DNA of 64,000 nt, from NCBI GenBank assembly GCA_039025395.1, contig JBCCOK010000011.1:1-64000 (forward strand), read 5' to 3'. Below are positions 43,901 through 51,961 of this stretch, one piece after another. The position numbers and the translations under genes are program-made. Positions within the stretch are counted from its first letter, which is position 1; the number at the start of each line of letters is the position of its first letter. The notes under the pieces are model-generated. The model did not search any database. It was not told the DNA's origin and was given only the letters and a program-made list of their open reading frames with translations. Source of the stretch: Hoeflea_A sp039025395 (lineage in GTDB: Bacteria; Pseudomonadota; Alphaproteobacteria; Rhizobiales; Rhizobiaceae).

Positions 43901-44480
43901 CAAGTGTGCGGTCGGTCAAATCGCCGAGGTCGGAAATCTCAAAAGGTTTTCGGTCTGCAGTTGGTGAAACCGCAGCCATTGCCCGCTGCAAACGCCCTGC
44001 ATCGATGAGGCCACCACGGATTTCGATATGCGCGATTTCAAGCTGACCCGACAATAACGGGAGCATCTTTAAGGCGATCCGGATCCGCTCAGCATGTAGA
44101 AGTTCGCCGCCATCCTCCGGCGCTTCCAAGCCAACGTCTCTTGCCTCCAAAGCGATGAGGCCACGCCTTGCAAACTGGACGCGGGTGCTTCCGATCGATG
44201 CGCTGTATTGCTCGCCGACCGCAGTCTGAAGGAGTTTGCGCGCCTGATTTGTCAGCGGACCGTTAAAGAGGCCACTCTGAAGGACCAAAAAACCGGCCAG
44301 ACCAATGAGCACTACGAAAAGAGAAACAAAGGCAAAAGCGTGCGAACACACATAAGCCCAACCATGAGGGCGTGGCGTGTGCACGATGATCGGATCGATG
44401 GCTTTTGCAGACGGCAAATCGTGCAGGGCCTTCGGGTCCTGCCGACCTTTCGGTTTATGCGCGCCGTTATTGATCATCAT
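40905..44480 (-). CDS. Large AsmA/YhdP-like inner-membrane protein (DUF3971)
   Basis: A protein of about 1190 residues with one N-terminal membrane helix (about 37-65) and a very long beta-rich periplasmic part. The N-terminal third fits DUF3971, and the last 150 residues (SGMNITGTFMPAYGLNRIFG, IGITFRLTGDLEDPRLEINP) fit the AsmA_2-type C-terminal domain of YhdP/TamB-like proteins, bridge-like conduits for phospholipid transport between membranes. The frame opens at GTG 44564; I chose ATG 44480, but neither start has a convincing ribosome site. bcp is transcribed away from it. Confidence 0.9.
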   Translation of the reverse strand: MMINNGAHKPKGRQDPKALHDLPSAKAIDPIIVHTPRPHGWAYVCSHAFAFVSLFVVLIGLAGFLVLQSGLFNGPLTNQARKLLQTAVGEQYSASIGSTRVQFARRGLIALEARDVGLEAPEDGGELLHAERIRIALKMLPLLSGQLEIAHIEIRGGLIDAGRLQRAMAAVSPTADRKPFEISDLGDLTDRTLALMEGLGSMLNQRGTQWIFVTDTTITGFGSSDAPGRTPLAMNVQSAEIAERNEDGLTVAANISYAGQDIRLSAEAVRDESLAGRTRLTAQITGLHSGKMIWALSQNPRRKFRMESGVDIDINAVASDDTQSTELAAQIRISPGELFMDGVAAQIEPSTINLAFDPQKKSVEFLRSRLMIGDSAYTFRGGIIDLNNLPADTHPDAQVQQGVAVDLIVDEAIVAPTDSSEPPVQVAMKAFARYVRSERRLDVDEFIVSGRSGTMYSSASWQFSDTSPEVGFVATIDKMDTATVKQLWPYWIAKGARRWVHGNVFGGTVTDGRISILIPSGRMAASPGALKLDGNQLQIDFDISDARFDVAGDIPPVRDSHGLLALRGNNLELKIDGGTSYFPTGRNVAVSDGFFVIDQTDAIPLMADLDISVSGDASAVAELISYQPINALEQTPWEASDFEGTVSTRLAVTFGLIESQNPPAPQWLADVQLDGVTMGPRIDGAKITDATGTMRVDPDTIKIEADAGINGMQARLNFTEPMDRGNADSAERVLRLRLTEDDRQKFAPQLNEYIEGTVYLTTRLGRDGRQEIDADLTEARLVLPWIGWSKGKGIKSNATFEIIPSEAANQVASADAETVADDDAGLGMPSVFSVAGFSLTGEGFSAQGNVDFVYGEVTQATFQRVSLARNDSFAIDLEKNGQTYVVNVAGRALDMRSTIKHLMGESDVSSGSNEASKIELKVRADEAFGFNGETVSDLRIDYAGQGETILGLEMTGTLSGGGTLKAVGTYGGSGLVLSAVSNDAGDVARLTDLYPKIEGGNLDIQLVKAGDGPYIGTVEINDFNVVNDDNLRRLVSASPNGGESLNQAVRRDIDVSRAGFEQAYVRIDKGQGYLRVSDGIARGTDIGLAYQGTVFDENSGMNITGTFMPAYGLNRIFGEIPIIGAILGNGRDRGLIGITFRLTGDLEDPRLEINPISLIAPGIFRSIFQFRNDAPLPSTAPRNRVTPAQSR

Positions 44481-44619
44481 TAAGTATGCGTCTGCTACCG
44501 TGAGAGCCCTTCCGCCTACACTTGGGGATATTTGTTTGTACACGTGGACGATCGGGCCTTCCACTATATATAGCTGCGAATTCCTATCAACAGGTTGAGA
44601 TATTTGCGGAGTAGAATGG

Positions 44620-45084
44620 ATGACAGCGCTTACCGAAGGAATGAAAGCACCGGACTTCGAATTGCCACGAGACGGAGGCGAAACAGCAAAGCTTTCGCAG
44701 TATTTTGGACGTAAGCTTGTCCTCTATTTCTATCCAAAGGACGATACGAGCGGCTGCACCAAAGAGGCATTGGCATTTACCGAGTTGAAAGACAAGTTTA
44801 ATGCGGCTGGCGCAGATATTCTCGGCATGTCGCCGGACAGCGCAACAAAACACGACAAGTTCATTTCAAAGCATGAGTTGTCCGTGCCTCTCGCATCCGA
44901 TGAAGACAAGACAACGCTTGAGGCTTACGGCGTCTGGGTCGAAAAAAGCATGTATGGAAAGAAGTACATGGGTGTAGAACGCTCGACTTTTCTCATCGAT
45001 GAAGGCGGCAAAATCGAGAAGATCTGGCGCAAGGTGAAAGTGCCGGGCCACGCTGAAGAAGTGCTTGCAACGGTGACCGGATAA
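44620..45084 (+). CDS. bcp: Thiol peroxidase, Bcp/PrxQ type
   Basis: A 154-residue peroxiredoxin that reduces hydroperoxides. The peroxidatic Cys is in YPKDDTSGCTKEALAF (about 46). The resolving Cys five residues later in E. coli Bcp is replaced by Leu, and no other Cys is present, so it should work as a 1-Cys enzyme. FYPKDDT and GVWVEKSMYGKKYMGVERSTFLID are typical. GGAG lies 8 bases before the ATG. Confidence 0.95.
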   Translation: MTALTEGMKAPDFELPRDGGETAKLSQYFGRKLVLYFYPKDDTSGCTKEALAFTELKDKFNAAGADILGMSPDSATKHDKFISKHELSVPLASDEDKTTLEAYGVWVEKSMYGKKYMGVERSTFLIDEGGKIEKIWRKVKVPGHAEEVLATVTG

Positions 45085-45124
45085 GATCCTCCTTTCACAA
45101 ATCGACGTGGTGCTGCAAACATCC

Positions 45125-45961
45125 ATGATGACGGACCATCACGATCGACCATTTCAGACTTTGCGTGAAGGCGCCAACCTCGCAATCGCGGCGTCTGACG
45201 TTGACGAGAAAACGGCGCTTGCACAGACCGCCGCGGCCAGGTGGTTTGCGCGCGCCGTTTCGATACGCTCACCGCTCGACTCGCCGGTCGCCGAAAGGCC
45301 TGGACGGCCTCCACGCCCCGAGCTCTTGCCGCCTCGAATGGTAAAGAAACGCAGTCTGAATTCGACGGCGGGTCGCGTCGCCCTCTTGCATGCAATCGCC
45401 CATATCGAACTGAACGCCGTAGACCTCGCTCTCGACATTGTCGCCCGCTTCGCCAGCGAACCGGTACCGCACTCCTTTTTTGACGGTTGGATGCAGGTCG
45501 CATTTGAGGAAGCCAAACACTTCAGGCTTGTCCGCGATCGACTTCGAGCACAGGGCGCCGACTACGGGGACCTGCCCGCACATGACGGCCTTTGGCAGGC
45601 CGCACATGATACACGCAACGACCTCACGGCACGGCTGGCGGTGGTACCGCTGATTCTCGAAGCACGCGGACTGGATGTTACCCCATCGCTGCAGACACGC
45701 ATGGTCGAATCAGGCGACACGAAAAGTGCAGCCGTCCTCGACATCATCTATAACGACGAAAAAAAACATGTTGCCGTTGGCGCAAAATGGTTCCGTTTTT
45801 TGTGCAATCGAGAGCGCAAAAATCCGGACGAAACATTCCGCTCGCTTGTCCGCGCGAACTTCCGCGGGCAACTCAAAGCTCCGTTCAACGACATCGCAAG
45901 GGCCGAAGCTGGATTGACACCTTCGTTCTATCGCAGCCTGTCCTCCGCAAACGCCTCCTGA
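45125..45961 (+). CDS. DUF455 ferritin-like protein
   Basis: A 278-residue protein of DUF455, ferritin-like four-helix-bundle proteins of unknown role. Metal-ligand-like residues are present: ALLHAIAHIELNAVDLALD, QVAFEEAKHFRLVRDRL (EExxH) and YNDEKKHVAVG (E..H). The N-terminal half carries a Pro-rich stretch (PGRPPRPELLPP) typical of the family. The longest start is GTG 45107; ATG 45125 is preferred. It lies right after bcp, which may point to peroxide or iron handling, but this is inference. Confidence 0.87.
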   Translation: MMTDHHDRPFQTLREGANLAIAASDVDEKTALAQTAAARWFARAVSIRSPLDSPVAERPGRPPRPELLPPRMVKKRSLNSTAGRVALLHAIAHIELNAVDLALDIVARFASEPVPHSFFDGWMQVAFEEAKHFRLVRDRLRAQGADYGDLPAHDGLWQAAHDTRNDLTARLAVVPLILEARGLDVTPSLQTRMVESGDTKSAAVLDIIYNDEKKHVAVGAKWFRFLCNRERKNPDETFRSLVRANFRGQLKAPFNDIARAEAGLTPSFYRSLSSANAS

Positions 45962-46041
45962 ACCGGCACTAGGCAAAGCTTTGTTAACCTTAACGCCTTC
46001 TAATGCAGCGGGCATTGAGGTTGAATTTCTCGGGGGAAAGC

Positions 46042-47313
46042 GTGTCGCAAAGTTCGGTAAACCGCGTCTTCGGAAAACGTGCCAAACAGCATACAATCAT
46101 TCTGGCCAGCGGTGACAAGGTCCGCCATTGGACAATTCGGCCCTGGATGCTGGGGATAGCGGCGAGTTTCCTGGCCGTCGTGGCAATGGGTTACATTCTC
46201 GGCACAACCTACCTTGTGTTGCGCGATGACATCATAAGCGCAACCATGGCCAGACAGGCGCGGATCCAGCATGCCTACGAAGACAGAATTGCCTCTTTGA
46301 GATCACAGGTTGACCGGATCACAAGTCGCCAGTTGCTTGACCAGCAGGTGATGGACGACAAGATGACCCGTCTGATGGAGCAGCAGGCCACTTTAAGGAC
46401 ACGCCACGGCCGGTTGGACAACCTTCTTAAACGCGCCGACGTCGTCGAATTCGTTCCGGCTCGTATTCCTGTTCCCCGTTCCCGTCCGGAACAAAAGGCG
46501 GCAAAAGAAAGTCATCAACGGGCAGCAGCGAAACAGCAGCGTCTTGCGCCTCTGCAAAGGCCACCGGCCGATACGCTCAGACAAACGAACAGCCATGCCT
46601 ACGCAGCAGAACCGTCCCGCGCTTCCGGTGCCGGAGATGTATTTGACAATGTGCTCAACTCCCTGAGGGAGATGGAACAGGAGCAGTTCAAGAAGGTTCA
46701 ATACCTCACGTCAAACGCCTACCAGACTGCTGAGACGATACACTCTATTCTTGAGCAGACGGGCATCCCGGGCCGCGCCAAGAGTGGAATCGGCGGACCT
46801 TTCGTAAGCTCCGACGAAGGCATCGGCTTTGATACTTCGCTCAATGATCTTGGCATGGCACTTGAAATGCTGGAGAAAGCCAAGCTGAAGGCGAAACAGG
46901 CACCTGTCGCCCACCCGGCTCCGGGCCACCCCATCTCCAGCCGGTTTGGCAAACGACGGGATCCATTTCTCAAGCGCATGGCGCACCATGCCGGCATCGA
47001 TTTCAGGACCGGTTACGGCACCCATATTCTGGCAACAGGCGATGGCACAGTCGTATTTGCAAAGCGCAAGGGCGGTTACGGCAAAATGGTAGAAGTTGAT
47101 CACGGCAACGGAATTACAACACGCTATGCGCATCTGTCGCGCATATCGGTAAAGCCTGGAGACAGGGTGACGGTCGGCATGAAAGTCGGCACTGCAGGCA
47201 GTACAGGCCGATCCACTGGACCACATCTGCATTACGAAGTGCGGATCAACAACAAGGCGGTTAATCCACAAAGATTCCTTACAGCCGGTCAGCAACTGGA
47301 AACATATCTTTGA
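46042..47313 (+). CDS. M23-family murein endopeptidase-like protein
   Basis: A 423-residue envelope protein. It has one membrane helix at about 35-60 (WMLGIAASFLAVVAMGYILG), a coiled-coil region (about 75-140, ASLRSQVDRIT), a Pro/Gln linker, and an M23 LytM domain from about 300. The zinc motifs are complete: HHAGIDF (HxxxD) and HLHYEV (HxH), so it can be an active endopeptidase rather than an EnvC-type activator. The GTG at 46042 is preceded by GGGGGA and preferred over 46003. Confidence 0.93.
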   Translation: MSQSSVNRVFGKRAKQHTIILASGDKVRHWTIRPWMLGIAASFLAVVAMGYILGTTYLVLRDDIISATMARQARIQHAYEDRIASLRSQVDRITSRQLLDQQVMDDKMTRLMEQQATLRTRHGRLDNLLKRADVVEFVPARIPVPRSRPEQKAAKESHQRAAAKQQRLAPLQRPPADTLRQTNSHAYAAEPSRASGAGDVFDNVLNSLREMEQEQFKKVQYLTSNAYQTAETIHSILEQTGIPGRAKSGIGGPFVSSDEGIGFDTSLNDLGMALEMLEKAKLKAKQAPVAHPAPGHPISSRFGKRRDPFLKRMAHHAGIDFRTGYGTHILATGDGTVVFAKRKGGYGKMVEVDHGNGITTRYAHLSRISVKPGDRVTVGMKVGTAGSTGRSTGPHLHYEVRINNKAVNPQRFLTAGQQLETYL

Positions 47314-47523
47314 GGTAGCCCTTGCATGCAGGGCTGCGCAAAACATCTGTTATGTTTGGCGATATTGCCTTTCGCTGCCACAAAAACCCCATATTTTGCG
47401 TGAACGGCAGGCAAACTCCGTGATTTTCTTGACTTTAGTGGATGATCGGAATAGTCGGAGCGCACATAAGGCGGCGCTACGAAAACACGTAAGTTTGCTA
47501 CTGGAACAGGTTAGTTTCTCCCG

Positions 47524-48927
47524 TTGGTAACATTTTCTGATCTTGGCTTAAGCCAAAAAGTCCTCTCAGCTGTAGAAGACGCTGGGTACGCGACACCGAC
47601 ACCAATTCAGGCAGGCGCTATCCCGCCCGCGTTGGCACGCCGCGATCTACTTGGAATTGCGCAGACAGGCACCGGCAAGACCGCGTCGTTTGTTCTTCCG
47701 ATGTTGAACCTGCTGGAAAAGGGTCGCGCCCGACAGCGTATGCCGCGCACGTTGATTCTCGAACCGACCCGCGAGTTGGCTGCACAGGTAGAAGAGAATT
47801 TTGTCAACTACGGCAAGTATCACAAACTCAATATCGCCCTGCTCATCGGCGGCGTTTCCTTCGACGATCAGGATCGCAAACTCGAACGCGGCGCCGATGT
47901 GCTAATCGCAACGCCCGGGCGGCTTCTCGATCATTTCGAACGCGGCAAGCTTTTGCTGACCGGAGTGGAAATATTCGTCATAGACGAAGCAGACCGCATG
48001 TTGGACATGGGTTTCATCCCTGACATAGAGCGCATCGCGAAGCTCATTCCATTCACCCGCCAGACCCTGTTTTTCTCAGCGACCATGCCGCCGGAGATCC
48101 AGACGCTTGCTGACCGGTTTCTGCAAAATCCGGAAGAGGTCAAGGTGGCGCCGCCGGCGACGGCCGCGACAACGGTCGAACAGCGGCTCGTCGCGGCTGG
48201 CGGGAAGGACTTCGAAAAACGGGCCGTCCTGCGCGACCTCATCCGCGAACAGGCAGACCTGAAGAACGCCATCATTTTTTGCAACCGAAAGCGGGATGTC
48301 TCGGACCTTTTCCGTTCCCTCGAGCGTCATGAATTCAATGTTGGCGCTTTGCACGGGGACATGGATCAACGTGCGCGGATGACCATGCTTCACAACTTCC
48401 GGGAAGGCAATTTGAAGCTGCTCGTTGCCTCAGATGTCGCTGCGCGCGGGCTCGACATACCGGACGTCAGCCACGTCTTCAATTTCGATGTGCCCATCCA
48501 TGCCGAAGACTATGTGCACCGCATCGGGCGCACCGGAAGAGCGGGACGAGCCGGACAAGCCTTTACGTTGGTAACCAAACGAGATGCTAAATTCGTCGAT
48601 TCAATTGAGAACCTTATTGGCGAAAAAATAGAACGGCATAATGAAGAAGGTTTTGCGTTTTCGAGACAGGAAGACGAAACTGAAAAGCCGAAATCGAAGA
48701 CCCCTGCAACTGCCAAGCCAAAGTCGGCTAGCCGAAAAAAGGTTGCGGAAGATCAGGCATCGGTTTCTGAAAAAATGCCGGCCTCGGCTCGAAAGAAAGA
48801 CAACGCCGCAACCAATGACAACGATGACCGGCGCAGGCGCAGGCGCTCGGATATCGACGACCAGCCCACTCCCATCGGCTTTGGCGACGATATCCCGGCA
48901 TTCATGATGATCGGCGCAAAGCACTGA
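47524..48927 (+). CDS. DEAD-box RNA helicase (RhlE-like)
   Basis: A 467-residue DEAD-box helicase that unwinds RNA, probably in ribosome assembly or mRNA decay. Motifs in order: Q-motif with PTPIQ, AQTGTGKT, PTRELA, the DEAD box in VIDEADRML, SAT, and HRIGRTGRAG. The C-terminal 90 residues are basic, Lys/Ser/Asp-rich and disordered, typical of RhlE. The start is TTG 47524. The 210 bp upstream hold a hairpin (47317-47335) and a weak TTGACT site, suggesting a long leader, as many DEAD-box genes have. Confidence 0.95.
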   Translation: MVTFSDLGLSQKVLSAVEDAGYATPTPIQAGAIPPALARRDLLGIAQTGTGKTASFVLPMLNLLEKGRARQRMPRTLILEPTRELAAQVEENFVNYGKYHKLNIALLIGGVSFDDQDRKLERGADVLIATPGRLLDHFERGKLLLTGVEIFVIDEADRMLDMGFIPDIERIAKLIPFTRQTLFFSATMPPEIQTLADRFLQNPEEVKVAPPATAATTVEQRLVAAGGKDFEKRAVLRDLIREQADLKNAIIFCNRKRDVSDLFRSLERHEFNVGALHGDMDQRARMTMLHNFREGNLKLLVASDVAARGLDIPDVSHVFNFDVPIHAEDYVHRIGRTGRAGRAGQAFTLVTKRDAKFVDSIENLIGEKIERHNEEGFAFSRQEDETEKPKSKTPATAKPKSASRKKVAEDQASVSEKMPASARKKDNAATNDNDDRRRRRRSDIDDQPTPIGFGDDIPAFMMIGAKH

Positions 48928-48959
48928 CCGAAGAATAGTACCGACGCGATCGGCCGGTC

Positions 48960-49274
48960 TTACTTTGCACGCAGCGCCGCCTCATAGGCTAGCAACACCC
49001 ATTTTTTCATTTCGTCAGGATCGTCAAGTGCATCATTTGGCACGGACCAATAGGGCATTTTGACCGGGCTCTTCTTGCCGCTGTAGACCCATTGCGCCGC
49101 GCCCGCCTGTGCGAATTTTCCGGCGCTTTCGCCATCGGCTTTCAACAGGATTTCGCCATCCACCTCGACGGCCAGGATACGTCCCTTATGATAAATTCCC
49201 TTGCCGCCGAACATCCGCTTGATCGTGACCGTGCCCAACCCCTCAAACATGTCGTGAATGGCTTCGTTGTCCAT
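48960..49274 (-). CDS. TfoX/Sxy N-terminal domain protein
   Basis: A 104-residue protein with only the TfoX N-terminal domain (GTVTIKRMFGGKGIYHKGRILAVEVDGEILLKAD), the part found in stand-alone proteins of alphaproteobacteria. In gammaproteobacteria the longer Sxy activates competence; no competence genes are nearby. ATG 49274 has GAGG 7 bases upstream; the frame is open to 49307. It converges with rhlE. Confidence 0.9.
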   Translation of the reverse strand: MDNEAIHDMFEGLGTVTIKRMFGGKGIYHKGRILAVEVDGEILLKADGESAGKFAQAGAAQWVYSGKKSPVKMPYWSVPNDALDDPDEMKKWVLLAYEAALRAK

Positions 49275-49439
49275 CATTGTACCTCGATAAGAACATAGCA
49301 TGAACATACAGATCCTGGCGCGGTGTGCAAGCTGAGTTGTGAATGACCATTGATTGATGCTTCGCCACGTTTGGCCTATCTAGTACCGAGAGGCAGCAAC
49401 AGTCGCTCCTATTGACAACAGCACGGCAGAATAGACGTA

Positions 49440-50120
49440 GTGTTTTGGATTGCGGCAATAATTTTGATGATGGGGCTGGCTTTCGGGCCAACGCTGTGGG
49501 TGCGGCGCGTCATGGGAAAGCATGCCTCAGACCGCCATGACTTCCCCGGAACCGGTGGCGAGTTTGCGCGCCATCTTCTTGACTATCACGGGCTGAATGA
49601 TGTGAGCGTCGAGACGACGACCCACGGTGACCATTACGACGCAGGCGCAAAGACAGTGAGACTTTCGGAAGCCCTTCACAACGGGAAATCGGTGACAGCA
49701 GTCGCCGTCGCCGCACACGAAGTCGGCCATGCGCTACAGGATCGAGACGGATACAGGCCGCTGAAATGGTGTCACCGTCTGGTTACGACGGCCAATCTAA
49801 CGGATCGGATAGGAATGCTGCTCGTCGTTGCCCTTTCAGCCATCGGCAGCGCGGCGCTTTCGCCACGCGTCCTGCTCTTCGGGCTGGCCGCGATTGTGCT
49901 GATCGGCTTGGTTCGCGTTGCCGCCTATCTCATCATGCTGCCGGTCGAGTTCGATGCAAGCTTCCGGCGCGCGTTTCCGATTATGGTACAAGGCGATTAC
50001 CTGCCCGAAGAAGATTTGCCCGCAGTCCGTTCCGTCCTGAAAGCGGCAGCTTACACCTATGTTGCTGCCTCGCTGTTCCAGGTTCTCAATCTGCTGCGGA
50101 TCTTGCGGGTTTTGCGGTAG
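49440..50120 (+). CDS. Membrane zinc metallopeptidase (YugP-like)
   Basis: A 226-residue membrane protease of the Zn_peptidase_2 family. The zinc motif is AVAAHEVGHALQ (HExxH) at about 98-110, in a topology of an N-terminal helix, a soluble loop with the active site and two to three helices after it (MLLVVALSAIGSAALS, RVLLFGLAAIVLIGLVRVAAYLI). The family is widespread but uncharacterised. The start is GTG 49440. Confidence 0.9.
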   Translation: MFWIAAIILMMGLAFGPTLWVRRVMGKHASDRHDFPGTGGEFARHLLDYHGLNDVSVETTTHGDHYDAGAKTVRLSEALHNGKSVTAVAVAAHEVGHALQDRDGYRPLKWCHRLVTTANLTDRIGMLLVVALSAIGSAALSPRVLLFGLAAIVLIGLVRVAAYLIMLPVEFDASFRRAFPIMVQGDYLPEEDLPAVRSVLKAAAYTYVAASLFQVLNLLRILRVLR

Positions 50121-50259
50121 ACACCGTCAAAAGGGCAATTATTGAAGCGTTTTGACCGCCCGCCGCCGTTCGACGAAGCGCGTTGACGGCGGATTACTTC
50201 GACTGAAAAAGACCGTTGCGGCGAGGCCGCGAAGCGTGTATTCCCCGTCGCAATGTCGG

Positions 50260-50336
<77 letters not shown>

Positions 50337-50391
50337 AAGGGACGCGTCTCGTCGGAACGGAGTTGCGTCGGGCTAACAGCGAGCGTCTTCC

Positions 50392-50697
50392 ATGTCCGCT
50401 AGAATTTATCGACCAGCCAAAACGGCCATGCAAGCGGGCAAAGCCAAAACCCATCTCTGGGTACTCGAATACGAGCCCGAAGTGCCACGCACCATTGATC
50501 CGATCATGGGTTACACGTCATCTAGCGATATGAAACAGCAACTTAAGCTGACATTCGAGACACGCGAGGATGCGGTAGGCTACGCCGAGCGTAACGGCAT
50601 ACCGTATCGGGTGATTGAACCCCATGATCCAAAGAGAAGACGTGTCGCTTATGCCGACAATTTCCGCTTCAACCGACGCCAACCATGGACCCATTGA
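50392..50697 (+). CDS. NADH dehydrogenase accessory subunit (NDUFS4/ETC_C1-like)
   Basis: A 101-residue member of the NDUFS4-type complex I family, which in bacteria closely related to mitochondria stabilises the NADH module. Characteristic stretches: ARIYRPAKTAMQAGKAKTHLW, DPIMGYTSSSDMKQQLKLTF and YADNFRFNRRQPWTH. No signal or membrane helix. The stop codon is directly followed by the first base of tRNA-Arg, with no spacer. Confidence 0.94.
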   Translation: MSARIYRPAKTAMQAGKAKTHLWVLEYEPEVPRTIDPIMGYTSSSDMKQQLKLTFETREDAVGYAERNGIPYRVIEPHDPKRRRVAYADNFRFNRRQPWTH

Positions 50698-50774
50698 GGC
50701 CCCGTAGCTCAACCGGATAGAGCAAGCGCCTTCTAAGCGCTAGGTTGCAGGTTCGAGTCCTGCCGGGGTCGCCA
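50698..50774 (+). tRNA. tRNA-Arg (TCT)
   Basis: A 77-base cloverleaf starting at the base after the upstream stop codon. Acceptor stem GGCCCCG/CGGGGTC (one G-T pair), anticodon loop CTTCTAA with anticodon TCT, T-loop GGTTCGAGTCC, discriminator G and encoded CCA. Confidence 0.97.
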
Positions 50775-50838
50775 CGAATGCATTGCCAGTTTCGCTCAAC
50801 CGACGGGCGCGATTGAGAACGGGCGTTTGGCGCGGGTC

Positions 50839-51075
50839 CTATTTTTTTCGCGGTTCCAAATACGTATCTGACAGATCGTCAAAGGTTTTCATCAACGCAT
50901 CAAGGTCGCCTTCCAATTGCCGCTGCCTCTGCCGCTGTCGCAGGGTGTGGTCGGAAAGACGATCGAAGGTATCCTGAGCCCATAAGTCCAGATGATCTGC
51001 GCGCCTTTTCGGCAGCGTTATGTTGTTCCAGCCATCATATGCAACGAAATCGCTATCCCCATCACGCTTACTCAT
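50839..51075 (-). CDS. Small Gln/Arg-rich helical hypothetical protein
   Basis: A 78-residue protein that I do not recognise. It has a mid-region (about 45-62) of HTLRQRQRQRQLEGDLDALM, likely a charged helix, and a basic C-terminus. Both ATG 51075 and GTG 51102 are possible starts. There is no signal, membrane segment or conserved motif. Its strand is opposite to the tRNA genes. It could be real but is the weakest gene in this part. Confidence 0.5.
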   Translation of the reverse strand: MSKRDGDSDFVAYDGWNNITLPKRRADHLDLWAQDTFDRLSDHTLRQRQRQRQLEGDLDALMKTFDDLSDTYLEPRKK

Positions 51076-51418
51076 GACGCTACTAGCCTCTTTCCTTATC
51101 ACGCAGGATGAAATCGCATACAGATCGGGCTAGAAAAATGTCCCCTCTTCATTATCCGCCCCGTAATCACGTTGTTAGGCTAGCAACAGATGACTTCCAT
51201 GCAAGCAACGCTAACAATAGAGTGCGGTTATCCCCGCAATTATCCACAACCACATCTGCCTTCGATGCGGATTGAAAAAAGTAATACACGTTTTAAGTTA
51301 AGTACTGAAGTAATACCCGCTTTTGAAGAACCGATCACGTCCGCATATTTTTGGCGGCCCTCATGCAACCGTCTCGTTCGGCATGTGTCCGTTTTTTCAG
51401 TTATGAACCGCCATTGGC
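51076..51418. other. A+T-richer gap with DnaA-box matches and short repeats
   Basis: About 340 bp without a gene. It contains a perfect DnaA box TTATCCACA (51240-51248), a near match TTATCCCCG (51228-51236) and a further TTATCCGCC (51152-51160), followed by an A+T-rich stretch (51270-51320) holding the direct repeat AAGTAATAC at 51279-51287 and 51308-51316. No coding frame is convincing (a plus-strand 81-codon frame has no motif). Confidence 0.6.
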
Positions 51419-51898
51419 TTAGCTCGGATCGATAATCGGGTGTTTGACCGTATCACCTTCTTTCAGGTCAATCTTCTCGGCGATGCCGCTATTGAGTTCC
51501 AGCACATAAAGCACCGGCTCGCTTGAGCGAATAATCTCCTCAGAATGCGGGATTGCGTTGTAGTGAATGTCAGCAACGGTTCCGTCAGTTCTGATGAAGA
51601 TCATGTCGAGCGGAATATAGGTGTTCTTCATCCACATCGCGACCGGCTGCACACGGTCAAAGCGGAAGAGCATTCCGGCATCTTCAGCCATTTGTCTCCG
51701 AAACATTAGCCCCTTTGCACGGTCTTGATTATTGAGGGCCAGTTCGACCGAGAAGCGGTGCGTACCCGAACCCGTCACAATATCGAGACGGCTGGCATCC
51801 GACGCCTGCACATGACCCGGCAGCAAAACGATCAAAAATGCAATCAGCGCCGCCGCGCGCACAGCAATGGTCGTGAGTGTGTTCGCATCCTGCTTCAT
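51419..51898 (-). CDS. DUF192 family exported protein
   Basis: A 159-residue protein of the DUF192 family, function unknown. Signal peptide at 1-32 (cleavage near VQA-S), then the DUF192 core: RFSVELALNNQDRAKGLMFRRQMAEDAGMLF, with MWMKNTYIPLDMIFI as the central motif. It should be periplasmic. It lies downstream of the double cold-shock gene on the same strand (63 bp gap). Confidence 0.93.
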   Translation of the reverse strand: MKQDANTLTTIAVRAAALIAFLIVLLPGHVQASDASRLDIVTGSGTHRFSVELALNNQDRAKGLMFRRQMAEDAGMLFRFDRVQPVAMWMKNTYIPLDMIFIRTDGTVADIHYNAIPHSEEIIRSSEPVLYVLELNSGIAEKIDLKEGDTVKHPIIDPS

Positions 51899-51961
51899 GG
51901 TGCCAAACTGCCCCAGTCCGCACCACCGCGCAATAGCCGAAGGACGCTTAAGGGCTCACAT

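Noticed and set aside
47317..47335. AGCCCT-7-AGGGCT hairpin as a terminator after the M23 peptidase gene
   Set aside because: Short stem and no T-run; kept only as a leader feature of rhlE.
51190..51435. 81-codon plus-strand frame in the DnaA-box gap
   Set aside because: No ribosome site or motif; it crosses into the DUF192 gene on the other strand.
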